Assembly: GCA_017651625.1 (NCBI GenBank)
Contig: JAGCCP010000057.1
Location: forward strand, 1 to 64,000
Direction: 5' to 3'
DNA from: Candidatus Ruminimicrobiellum bubulum
GTDB taxonomy: Bacteria > Elusimicrobiota > Endomicrobiia > Endomicrobiales > Endomicrobiaceae
DNA length: 64,000 nucleotides
Below, piece by piece: positions 47,401 through 52,877 of this stretch (the first letter of the stretch is position 1; each line of letters starts with the position of its first letter). Below the pieces are notes generated by a model. That model saw only the letters and a list, made by a program, of their open reading frames with translations. It was not told the DNA's origin and ran no database searches. The translations under genes and the position numbers were made by a program.

Positions 47401-48701
47401 CTCGTAAAATATATGTTTCTGTCTGTATTTATCTTGTAAAAAGTATCTGCTTCCGCTAAATAGTCATCTAATAAGCTTAAAACTCTGTTATCTACATATT
47501 CGTTCCACAACTCTCTGAATTTTTCTATATTTTCCTTATAATATTCATAATCTTTGGATGTTATTTTACTGGAAACATAATCCTTTATATATCTTTCAAA
47601 GTTGGTCAGGAATACAACTTCTCTTTGTGCTTTCGTTTCCGAAAACATTGTATTTATTTCCATTACCAACTGTTCTTCTTCATCAATTAAATCTAACGGA
47701 TTTATTTTTTGACTGAACTCTATGTAACCGAAATAGTTGTCTAAATCAGGAAAGTTTGTTGTTAAATCTAAGCCCAACTGTCTGCTTATTTTTATTATGT
47801 AACCATACAATTTATCTATCTTTGAAAAATTATCGGTATTATCCACCAACATTTGATATGCGTTGTATGGCAAGTTTTCGTTTAATAACAACACTAAATT
47901 TTGCAAATCGTTCGTTATCTTTGAATAATCCAACTTCTTTTGCATATCAAGCAACATCATGTATGTAAACGTATTTTCGTACTTACTTAAATCTACTTCT
48001 AATTTGTCCGTATGTTTAGATAATAATGCATAATATTTCTGCGGAGTGATTGTTCCTTCTCTGTAATTCTTTGAAAGTTCCTCTAATTTATATTGTCTTT
48101 TTGAGTAATATTGTTGCTTCAATTGAGCTAAAGATTCATCAATTGCATTCAATATTAAATTTATCTTTCCCTGGTTTTCTACTATGTCTCCGAATCTTTT
48201 TAAATTGTCTAAATACGGTCCTTTTTCTTCCAACCCGTTTATTATTTTATTTTTTCCGCTTATAACACTGTAATATTCCGCTCCGGTCAATCTTCCGGTA
48301 TCTAACATTTTATCCAATAAATCCGGCATACTGTATTCTTGCACTTTTTTACTTATCCAACTTGTATCTACTTGACCGTATGCACCTTCCAAATATACTT
48401 TTTTTACTCCAAAACTGCTATCAAATATTTCTATTATGTTACTGATATTTTTTTGAACTTTCGGATGGCAATGCAAATCTTGTATATTTATTATTACTCT
48501 GTCGGTTCCGGCATAATGTGCACTTGTTATTTGTCCATAATTATACGGCAACATGAAATCTTTGAATATTTGTTTATACTTACTTGTTGCCTCTTCGTTT
48601 GTCATAGCATTGGCTGCCGTAGGTCCTATGACAAAAGAAAGCATCAAACAACTTGCCGTTACGATGCTTATAAACTTTTTTAATTTTATTAAAATTTTCA
48701 T
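35439..48701 (-). CDS. Giant secreted multidomain protein with adenosine deaminase and methyltransferase-like domains
   Basis: One uninterrupted reading frame of about 4,420 codons, starting ATG at 48701 behind GGGAGG (the TTG at 48713 lies inside that ribosome-binding site). Residue numbers below count from the TTG. A signal peptide (about 5-36, ending AANA) is followed by a conserved module (about 40-520) with IQDLHCHPKVQ, LEGAYGQVDTSW and a GGFHSQ motif, vaguely like the TIKI/ChaN/TraB superfamily. Next come helical and TPR-like parts (about 800-1010, resembling DUF4071), a RyR-like stretch (about 1880-1910), a 204-residue tandem duplication (1954-2361), a Rossmann methyltransferase-like domain with EFGTGAGH and NPPY (about 2570-2740), an adenosine deaminase domain (about 3270-3680), a Gln-rich linker (about 3820) and a C-terminal helical part. 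Most of it is unassigned. No stop or frameshift interrupts it. Stretches near 38,000-40,500 look somewhat less AT-rich than the rest. Confidence 0.9.
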   Translation of the reverse strand: MKILIKLKKFISIVTASCLMLSFVIGPTAANAMTNEEATSKYKQIFKDFMLPYNYGQITSAHYAGTDRVIINIQDLHCHPKVQKNISNIIEIFDSSFGVKKVYLEGAYGQVDTSWISKKVQEYSMPDLLDKMLDTGRLTGAEYYSVISGKNKIINGLEEKGPYLDNLKRFGDIVENQGKINLILNAIDESLAQLKQQYYSKRQYKLEELSKNYREGTITPQKYYALLSKHTDKLEVDLSKYENTFTYMMLLDMQKKLDYSKITNDLQNLVLLLNENLPYNAYQMLVDNTDNFSKIDKLYGYIIKISRQLGLDLTTNFPDLDNYFGYIEFSQKINPLDLIDEEEQLVMEINTMFSETKAQREVVFLTNFERYIKDYVSSKITSKDYEYYKENIEKFRELWNEYVDNRVLSLLDDYLAEADTFYKINTDRNIYFTRNMFHEGEVLNKIETEVENKDDVNKIIDNMKGVKEVDVVITGGFHSQTVTEILKDHGVSYIVITPNVTDGVKLAEDTYYEIAKEQSKISFQALANLILSLLPSSKRQELFDFILTGNKQATEDLSTLSEEEAREKIQIAAAKLLESDDSGEVLQKIIDELNKYSKEPVTEEFLRSIDTEKFKDTFESALEGDISELQRLIDVLQQPVLQQSISALQDTIRTYMSYVGKAVLPSAEQQVRSSSKEVSKNTRIIQLLPEVQRRYSKYLFTEYELKGAILAVLNADASNINLSDAEILKQIDKKIKEIMKDVDDGELDFKDIDNLQITNGWVRAYYAYIQGIVNEKLLGAGTNKDKIATILEEFGGYENLDSMQATILFYLYRDNGLFEKMIDLYEKTGDSAKEFKNSIEIRELYFVAFNKTNNFEKTIDALSKLEQENLDEMNGELYGALGKAYYERYKQAREKGGMFGALGQAYHKQYEEAIKSGRLEEAKVALRASYEAYNKGFEIDHYYYPGINAVYRLRELAELTTDETERAQMLEDAKNLAALVYYSTEKAGGVRSGDYWTLVTMVEAMTINGMHSTKTGFSSVNKILDKACEFAHHPWEINSTLSNLENLLSQKLFDKEGEKSNKDIENLMKIITKLYLKKLELIVAEYKSAVKSEDKEKAAQDIMSALSKAIAYSNKSKAVFASVMSSILELGEEDSRAIIARINSDSGLINLIETEIKFKEELSLENIESFIDRYLVKQKVTDATLSQQAEQARKERFTRELLSFCYRIPINSLHDSVTKHISGNYRFGGGLQEMMLGREDMNIAIQIIKYFNLDQVESLDEFMKKIDIILRTQYRNDELGMEDLKSDGHSEFDNKMAALKALTASGTDTDSRTNIILDFLLGIGDCRQHGEMKQVFFDVWKEMRLQQYYKDARANPVTSRVVYRKIRKLQNMQLLTMEALVVGKVAMNDMYSFVTDVDGKLIRTDKDNDIEEHVLNILVEFDDDGNIIPSSVQFADSFYQHEYKWGWKQQILDESKFEIKLDPRRGENGEEVLYIEAGTNEQGLPVYLTKPRAAYSGFESRVEKGGVHSEGYHRDTYGTLFRGIPSVQTILQRVFNITDINPLDLLRTEESTETRSIMDDFLDLILKYYRDATKNVESETIDEIMKPLLELASLKDDMSQTIDESTLKKHALHGTQAFQDFTEALTADIDQTLASAETFHTSYYEDIRDNQINSSESPVIDTRLFDEKINPNAEALLDCLTPDAREKITGRHFRSPTEKIKLTIFDIQGDKLELFYGLINAFYKTKKIAITKNGTEIIEARKYIEQNAQDWLEKGYLSASGIEKVKSGKYDLTRKDFTDNGLKQVDSGKIKFAETVIANTLQVPWEYLINDIGKYGAVKDASGKQDWSNWRAIQAERKQFLIGLQTDGIAVTIATLKYLRDHNITDAHLALKLIHAGWSVNNTWEGLSAAHYDELSFEEKKKDYIYLREIAKYLRMTDDPIISGILQDLEEEYEQSSPADAKQVTEQARKVSQADIADRVKQSKPRRNGFAKEPIFGYRLSDDLFVYDDEGNLVEIRLPKVIKDVLGQVDSKKYSDKELEARYKGSIISLQTKKDGTFDFYPVGEYQEKYEEMSTAEARKKNSALYDRLQGIEDILTGDSHVVGAAKKGVTKMIRMSDLGYPIDEAISIEDPWGTTQTKPAGRDAYLVLNEENLYYMVNIDERTGLPISYVPAIGSQMDIADRVAQANPDSHGFTKEPIFGYRLSDDLFVYDEQGNLVEVKLPKVIKDVLGRVDSKKYSDKELEARYKGSIISLQTKKDGTLDFYPVGGYQENYEEMSVAEAREKNAALYDRLQEIEDILAGDSHVVGAAKKGVTRMIKMSDLGYPIDEEISIEDPWGETQTKPAGRDAYLVLNEKNMYYMVNIDEKTGLPISYLPAEEEKGTTESVQESSVSDYIDLVRSIITSLGFEFDPETGDVVYSGYKGEKYTEGGYPRPQALPIDKIMELVNKRNTEVRHSLFKMFRKGEHGETIIDYYEIPEEFSGISGEEILEKIGKGEIKSFLTLTDENLLTPSLNKKEILREQLKQQGVSNVDEVIDQLYNPKHGVYVCQQLSTTDGTDEYVISSVDSEVDSGVWGTMIDTVLAADVIQGIDGKFKNVIEFGTGAGHLAATMSQLDGVENIYVTDISPFALVASLSNILKTLESGDAESAERAKKDLIKLIPVLGPGIQGLDFLESNMDMIVVNPPYIDEPENLRGENDLTAYGGTKFLREILENLTNLLNSKNPDAQAILSVSSTTRMALERYLADLGYDYIFEPIGTPQRAPLKVPYVTEDANWIQWLLDEGMAYFNSDYKEKGLEPYSHDLVTYRVRLINSQNAKDERAVALARFNQLNPTSDPTTARAFNKALNVAFHGDGKAIKKFLKDFSFGSEIKYQIWHSYLSDIGYSVITLTIEEQIKLIAAVIRIVESSKYQNKAISIDFRGIKDMYYLKSILKGSVPEITENLDTKIDNGTIRVYLGSEAAEVAKKAEMESISSTLDGIKDTVLDLRKESEQSEFVLKYKVPVFAKNNRIQALVPDFSNEQQLIEYGFEKRADGKWYSKNESYPDALSEDSIILRYSSFCSRETFFEQYVKTSDYNAGKYIPVDKASLVPGAVIDATKMATANVVMVPEGTMLATPEGNVRVKSGEVVMYVESGFEGKKDISVYAMPIADTTRKDGTPKKGFLSLYLPDPYSPTSAEFFLKLKSYASSGNTQSYRSFVNGFYTDLNRDHDEYYYDFKGKTLKEKFEEADGILRDLYERYLSRIDVSDFDEAFKTASDIIDEVQNDPSIPEREKMLVTVAAMTILMPKTNPHQHFKTAVSEDFIMDLLDKKLKAGLITQDIADKAEKSLAQIKEGFATLDAFNHAYRDIGELIRTREDYEAVIKFIIEDAVKKGQSIVEIRTACDSMVKDLRVPRKNWEYYSAEEGMTIVLDAINKTCEELRAKGMRVPDVSCVVLASRSIWKDGTNDLDNGNIERQVDTLLKFASRKDLREKYKDIGLGFDIAGSEDVGLPPRAFIKIYRKIARHNAKSNVTKVGTTIHSSETPVYDRAIYNERTKKYRGGKAGFNAAREAVENLLGLERVGHGLQVVLRPDNVEFLKAHKVTVEICPTCNIVSIPVNFQTVADSGNAQLAKEHPVETLLKSGVRCVVATDNALLCTTDINMEYIKLIMTGHDTMMNWNMMKEIARNGILTSFISEEAKARRLRELDQRTRQIETLMTKKDAYGVHSDTKQETSVAQTQAIQEEKREELISALETELDTTTYNRYSRRMESKRGHFRYEIKNNKLIIYPLPGARLIELDEINKTVTDVTGVRPDEIWDMDEDGRDYFNRVEFDLSEYLGTGKSSSESVASPSKQTTQTEEEQQQQTQTAMAAATEGVKNSVNPSMPSVQQAAIRLITSSKEAESLIEQGFKLEENLVLVGEQQEQQAKVLRGQGMNVLSVATSHERGGVNIGTDRNGNIVRVKVKDGKLIFCVKKSATIDVNDEIINMLITKLESGKKIKGLKNIRSISYTGETGNIDTIIDVMKIAHTYSVINPIGMKYMYGEGESFKSIADKTGIVTFILTKTQAEDHRADIERLKDTYKFVIMETDVNELIGTMENAEVNGDEYILDLSGRKNMTLAEAEGILKQIHTARLSLKKGLDITVSVKFSEETLKALSDSLKDSSIYEKYGVIPIVSGNNALSVRGKKEVDEIGEMKATDIEALKGQEIVGVVVDKKSMENLNNGLLDNIRTVMETISSISGMSPERKYKKGQNAAMSTKFDYGVSNIQALIDSGVLSVKLSEAASKAEDIRTLVAGNVFSKDAANYITYLLDKGYNEEVLGFIRGSIMNSLVSDISKILTIDEEKFQRDIKTNEVQAVLIMTIKAMMQGKTIQELYTTIEGSDELTAKEYLNSIRAKLNENLDDILRESEYSISVPAKGELVDFRGIPELLMDDFKKAMNVNQDIKISAIAVRSILAAA
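41629..42240 (-). repeat. 612-base tandem repeat unit II inside the giant gene
   Basis: The second copy in reading order, about 204 codons. It shares KEPIFGYRLSDDLFVYD, KVIKDVLGxVDSKKYSDKE and GDSHVVGAAKKGVT with unit I and is offset by exactly 612 bases (204 codons), so the frame is kept. Confidence 0.9.
42241..42852 (-). repeat. 612-base tandem repeat unit I inside the giant gene
   Basis: The first copy in reading order. Most residues match unit II. The copies differ mainly at the start (VKQSKPRRNGFA against VAQANPDSHGFT) and in scattered conservative changes, consistent with a recent in-frame duplication. Confidence 0.9.
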
Positions 48702-48714
48702 ATTTCCTCCCAAT

Positions 48715-48749
48715 AAAAAAAGCTTGTATTGTTTTTACACAATACAAGC
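48715..48749 (-). terminator. Terminator/attenuator between the 166-codon gene and the giant gene
   Basis: A perfect 11-bp stem GCTTGTATTGT / ACAATACAAGC (48739-48749 with 48722-48732) with loop GTAAAA, followed by seven T (48715-48721). The stop codon TAA of the upstream gene lies in the loop, and the giant gene's ribosome-binding site begins four bases after the T-run. A ribosome arriving at that stop codon would cover the hairpin. Confidence 0.85.
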
Positions 48750-49235
48750 CCTTTCTATATACATTTTATTATAATCAACTGATATAGATCTCGGTAAAAC
48801 ATTAAATAATATTTTGGTTAGTAGTAACAGAAAGACACTTAACAACCAAAATGGTATTTTTAACGGATATTCTATTTCTTTACTCAAATAATTTGTTATG
48901 AATAAAACACCGTTATTAACATTATTAAAATTAAGATTCGAATTTAATGTTGTTTTATATACTATTGACGGTATTAAAAACTCAGTTATTTTATTAAGGC
49001 CTTTTTTATCGGTATCTTTCTTACTTTTTTGTTGTTTATTACCATTCATTTTCTGTGAAAGCATATTCGCTACTATATCGTCCGAAAAAGTTTTCACTGC
49101 AAAAAAATGTTCAACCATGCTCGACTTAATAACACCGGAACATTTGATGTTTGTTATAGTCAAGGACATAAAATTGAACATCAAAAAAAGCATAACAAAA
49201 AGTGATAATGCTTTATTTTTTAAAGACACTTTCAT
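48735..49235 (-). CDS. Small membrane protein upstream of the giant gene, unknown function
   Basis: A 166-residue protein with an N-terminal hydrophobic segment (about 9-30), a polar middle region rich in Asn and Lys (about 35-105, KTFSDDIVANML ... MNGNKQQKSKKDTDKK) and a C-terminal membrane segment (about 128-148, IPFWLLSVFLLLLTKILF). It would sit in the inner membrane with the middle part outside, if the first segment is not cleaved. A consensus promoter ends six bases before the ATG and there is no ribosome-binding site, so translation is probably leaderless. The stop codon lies inside the following terminator loop. I do not recognise the family; the genomic link to the giant gene is its main clue. 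Confidence 0.75.
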   Translation of the reverse strand: MKVSLKNKALSLFVMLFLMFNFMSLTITNIKCSGVIKSSMVEHFFAVKTFSDDIVANMLSQKMNGNKQQKSKKDTDKKGLNKITEFLIPSIVYKTTLNSNLNFNNVNNGVLFITNYLSKEIEYPLKIPFWLLSVFLLLLTKILFNVLPRSISVDYNKMYIERACIV

Positions 49236-49241
49236 ATGATA

Positions 49242-49270
49242 ATTATAGTCTATATTATTTGATTTTTCAA
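49242..49270 (-). promoter_or_regulatory. Promoter of the 166-codon gene
   Basis: TTGAAA (49265-49270), 17 bases, TATAAT (49242-49247) on the minus strand. Transcription should start at or within one to two bases of the ATG (49235). Confidence 0.85.
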
Positions 49271-49305
49271 TAAAAAGATGTAAAAAAATTGTAAATTATT
49301 TTTAC

Positions 49306-50016
49306 TTAGATTACCAAGAATTGTTCTTCTTTTGTTGATTGTGAAGTTTCCACTAAAACTATAAATTCACCAAGAATTTGTCTGTTAGACATATTTTCAA
49401 CAACATCTTTTATTGTTCCCCTGATGAACTCTTCAAATTTCTTTGTAAGTTCTCTTGCCAAAACTACTTTTGTATTTTCACCAAATACATCTTTACAAAC
49501 TTCCAAAGTTTTCAAAATTCTGTGCGGAGACTCATAAAAAACTATTGTTTTTTGAATATTTTTTGCTTGTTCCAATTCTTTTTTCATCTTTCCTGCTTTT
49601 TTCTTTAAAAAGCCTAAAAAAACGAATGAATCCGTAGTAAGTCCGGAGCCGACCAAAGCAGTTATTAAAGCACACGCGCCCGGTAACGGAACAACGTTTA
49701 TATTTTTATCTATAGCTTCTTTTATAAGATAGTATCCCGGATCGGAAATGGCGGGTGTTCCGCAATCAGAAACCAAAGCAATATTTTTTCCGCTTTCAAG
49801 CATAGAAATTATTTGAGGTATTCTTTTTAATTGATTTTGTGTGTAGAAACTAATTAAAGGTTTTGAGATTTTTAAGTGAGATAACAATTTTATTGTTTGT
49901 CTTGTATCTTCGCAAACAACAGTATCAACTTCCTGCAATATTCTTATTGCTCTTAAAGTTATATCTTCTAAATTTCCTATCGGAGTTGGAACTACAAATA
50001 ATGTGGCATTACTCAT
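49306..50016 (-). CDS. rsmI: 16S rRNA 2'-O-ribose C1402 methyltransferase
   Basis: The 236-residue protein has the RsmI/tetrapyrrole-methylase fold: LFVVPTPIGNLEDITLRAIRIL, DTVVCEDTRQTIKLL, ALVSDCGTPAISDPGY, VPLPGACALITALVGSGL and FYESPHRI. It methylates C1402 of 16S rRNA together with RsmH. The ATG follows the HD-GYP stop (TGA) by one base, so the two are coupled. The C-terminus is short (no HTH tail). Confidence 0.96.
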   Translation of the reverse strand: MSNATLFVVPTPIGNLEDITLRAIRILQEVDTVVCEDTRQTIKLLSHLKISKPLISFYTQNQLKRIPQIISMLESGKNIALVSDCGTPAISDPGYYLIKEAIDKNINVVPLPGACALITALVGSGLTTDSFVFLGFLKKKAGKMKKELEQAKNIQKTIVFYESPHRILKTLEVCKDVFGENTKVVLARELTKKFEEFIRGTIKDVVENMSNRQILGEFIVLVETSQSTKEEQFLVI

Positions 50017-50017
50017 A

Positions 50018-51262
50018 TCAATCTATAAGTTTTTCTTCCTTTAAAATATTAACAAATATATCTACAATTTTAGGATCGAACTGTTTACCTGCACCTTCTT
50101 TCAATTCTTTAACTGCTGTTTTTATAGGCATCGCTTTTCTATATGGACGATCTGAAGTCATCGCATCATAAGCATCTATTACGGCAACTATTCTTGCACC
50201 CAACGGAATTTCTTCTTTTGCAAGACCTTCCGGATAACCGGATCCGTCGTACCATTCCTGATGATACAATACCATCGGGGCAACAGGAGACAAAAATTTA
50301 ACCGGAGATAAAATTTTATTTCCTATTACGGGGTGTGTTCTTAACATCTTCATCTCTGCTTCGGTTAATTTATCTTTCTTCAATAATATATTATCCGCAA
50401 TTCCTATTTTACCGATATCGTGCATGAGTGCGGCATATTCTATATTTCTTACAATGGTATACGGTAAATTCATCTTGACGGCTATCGCTTTAGCATATTT
50501 TCTTGCTCTATCGGCATGATCGTAAGTATATGCATCCTTCGCGTCTATAGCTCTTGCCAAAGTTTGAACCATTTCGAAATAAAAAGATTGTAAATTATTG
50601 AACAACTCTATATTATCCAATCTCATAGCAGCCTGATCTGCCAAAATAGTAATCAATTTCAAATCTCTATCGGTAAACTGTTTTTTACTTCTCGGAGAAT
50701 TTACATTTAATACACCTATGACTTTAGTTTTAACTTTTAAAGGAACTGATATAAAAGATTTTGAAGCATACCTTTCTTCATCGTTAGGCCTTAAAAATCT
50801 AACATCTGTTTCAATGTTTTCTACGAAAATATATTTTCCGGTGCTTACAACTCGTCCTGCAATACCTTCACCTATTTTCATTTTTGTTTCTTTTTTTACT
50901 TTTTCGGATAAACCTTTTGAAGATATAATGTACAATTCATTATCGGAATTTATAAGCATTAACGATGCTAAATTGGAATGAAGAATGGAACATGCCGTAT
51001 CTACAACCGTTTGAGCAACTTCTTCTTTAGACAAAAGTCCCGTAGCTGTAACTCCAAACTCATGGATACTCGCCAACATCATTATAAGATTATCTATATC
51101 CATTGTATGAACTTGAAGTCTTTCTTCTGCAGAATTTATTTGATATCTCAATTTACCGACTTTATATTGCAGTCTTTTGTTTTTCAAAAACATATAGACT
51201 ATCAATATAATAGCAATACAGAAAGCGATAGTTATTAAAATATTGGTCGTTGTTAATAACAT
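50018..51262 (-). CDS. HD-GYP phosphodiesterase with GAF domain
   Basis: The 414-residue protein has one N-terminal membrane segment (about 8-28), a GAF sensory domain (about 65-210) and an HD-GYP domain (about 230-410). The signature is complete: YDHADRARKYA, LMHDIGKIGI, HPVIGNKIL, HQEWYDGSGYPEGL and DAYDAMTSDRPYR. It should break down cyclic di-GMP or a related cyclic dinucleotide, with the GAF domain sensing a small ligand or redox state. It starts one base after the GH57 stop codon, so translation is likely coupled. No diguanylate cyclase lies in the window. Confidence 0.9.
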   Translation of the reverse strand: MLLTTTNILITIAFCIAIILIVYMFLKNKRLQYKVGKLRYQINSAEERLQVHTMDIDNLIMMLASIHEFGVTATGLLSKEEVAQTVVDTACSILHSNLASLMLINSDNELYIISSKGLSEKVKKETKMKIGEGIAGRVVSTGKYIFVENIETDVRFLRPNDEERYASKSFISVPLKVKTKVIGVLNVNSPRSKKQFTDRDLKLITILADQAAMRLDNIELFNNLQSFYFEMVQTLARAIDAKDAYTYDHADRARKYAKAIAVKMNLPYTIVRNIEYAALMHDIGKIGIADNILLKKDKLTEAEMKMLRTHPVIGNKILSPVKFLSPVAPMVLYHQEWYDGSGYPEGLAKEEIPLGARIVAVIDAYDAMTSDRPYRKAMPIKTAVKELKEGAGKQFDPKIVDIFVNILKEEKLID

Positions 51263-51263
51263 T

Positions 51264-52853
51264 TTATTTTTCTATGTATACCTTGTAATCAATATCAGAA
51301 AAGATATTATTTACATATTCTAAGTTAGAAAGGAAACTTTCGTCAATAGAATTGTTTTTTATTTGATGATATAACGTCGTAAAATTATATATATGTTCCT
51401 TTGTTCTCTTTTCTGCATATTCTACCATTGTTCCGGTAGTCATAATAAATGCCCAATCAGAAGATTGTGCCAATAACAATTCTCTTGCTGCTTGATTCAA
51501 TGCTCTTAATTTTATTCCGTCGGCATTTTGATTTGATGTAGCAATTTCTACCATTCTGTCTGCTGCCATATTTAAATGTTTATATATCCAATCGTTCTTA
51601 GGATTTAACCATACTTTATAATATCCTTCATCTCCCCATGACGACGGCGACGGCTGACAAACTTGGTTTACCGGGAACTTATCTAAATACTGAACGGGAG
51701 TCATTGGTTTAAACGAAGCATTTGCTTCCTGCATAGTTCTGAATATATGATTTATAAAGTTTGGACCTTCAAACCACCAATGTCCGAAAAGTTCGGCATC
51801 ATACATAGACACAACCAAAGGTTCTTTTTGCATAATCCCCTGCAAATGTTCTATCTGTTTTGTCCTGTTAAACACAAAATTTTCGGCATGCATTTTAGCC
51901 TTATTATTTGCCCATTCGGGATTATAAGGTTGCTTTTCATTTAGTGGTACCTTACCGGTTATTCTGCAATATTTTACACCTATATTTCTTCTTACTCCGT
52001 CGGAGTGTAAATACGGTCTTATATAATCATAGTCTAAATCGTAAGCTAAATCTCTGTAAAATTCCCTGTAGTCCACATCTCCGGGATAACCGCATTCAGC
52101 ACTCCAAACCTGATGTGCCGTTTCCATATCTCTACTAAAAGCTGCAACACCGTTTTTGCAATATATCGGAGCAAAAACTCCGTATTTTGGTCTCGGTGTT
52201 GCATACAATATTCCATGCGACTCTAAAAAGAAAAATCTTATTTGAGCTTCTTTTAAAAATTTCTCTACACCATAAGTATATGCACATTCGGCAAGCCATA
52301 TACCGTTAGGTTTTCTGCCGAAATGTTTTTGATAATCTTTAACAGCAACTTGTATTTGTGCTCTTTGTGCGGTTTCATTTGTCATTAAAGGTAAGAATCC
52401 GTGAGTGGCACAACACGTAATAATTTCAAGTTTACCGGCATCTTGAAGATTTTTAAACCCGGTTAAAATGTTGCCGTGATATTTTTCCCAAATTCTTCTG
52501 CAATTTTTAAAATTTTGTTCATACATCAAAGCAACGGAATGATATTCCGGTAAATTTATTGTTCTTAAAACTTCTTTTTCGGATAGTTCTATAAGTTTAT
52601 TTAATTTTGCATAGTATCTTGATTGTAATAAAGGATCTGCTAACATATTTGCAAGAGAAGGAGTAATTGTCATTGTTACCGCAAAATTAATATTATCTCT
52701 TACAAAATTTTCGAAAACGGATAAAAGAGGAATGTACGTTTCCGTTATGGCTTCATATAACCAATCCTCTTCCAAAAAATCCGGATAGTTTGGATGACGA
52801 ACGAAAGGCAAATGAGCATGTAATTGAAGACACCAATATCCTTTATTATTCAT
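51264..52853 (-). CDS. GH57 1,4-alpha-glucan branching enzyme (DUF1957 family)
   Basis: The 529-residue protein has the GH57 layout: LQLHAHLPFVRHPNYPDFLEEDW at the start, the catalytic nucleophile Glu in GIWLAECAYTYG (about 184), the acid/base Asp in SMYDAELFGHWWFEGP (about 358), and the C-terminal helical DUF1957 domain (SSDWAFIMTTGTMVEYAEKR, about 470). It makes alpha-1,6 branches in glycogen-like glucan. It follows the DUF4912 gene by 24 bases, a pairing known in several phyla. A CGGAA ribosome-binding site is present. Confidence 0.92.
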   Translation of the reverse strand: MNNKGYWCLQLHAHLPFVRHPNYPDFLEEDWLYEAITETYIPLLSVFENFVRDNINFAVTMTITPSLANMLADPLLQSRYYAKLNKLIELSEKEVLRTINLPEYHSVALMYEQNFKNCRRIWEKYHGNILTGFKNLQDAGKLEIITCCATHGFLPLMTNETAQRAQIQVAVKDYQKHFGRKPNGIWLAECAYTYGVEKFLKEAQIRFFFLESHGILYATPRPKYGVFAPIYCKNGVAAFSRDMETAHQVWSAECGYPGDVDYREFYRDLAYDLDYDYIRPYLHSDGVRRNIGVKYCRITGKVPLNEKQPYNPEWANNKAKMHAENFVFNRTKQIEHLQGIMQKEPLVVSMYDAELFGHWWFEGPNFINHIFRTMQEANASFKPMTPVQYLDKFPVNQVCQPSPSSWGDEGYYKVWLNPKNDWIYKHLNMAADRMVEIATSNQNADGIKLRALNQAARELLLAQSSDWAFIMTTGTMVEYAEKRTKEHIYNFTTLYHQIKNNSIDESFLSNLEYVNNIFSDIDYKVYIEK

Positions 52854-52877
52854 TAATATTCCGAACTGCTAAAAATT

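Noticed and set aside
49261-49305. Terminator after rsmI
   Set aside because: Only a 5-bp GTAAA/TTTAC stem with a T-run is present; too weak to call.
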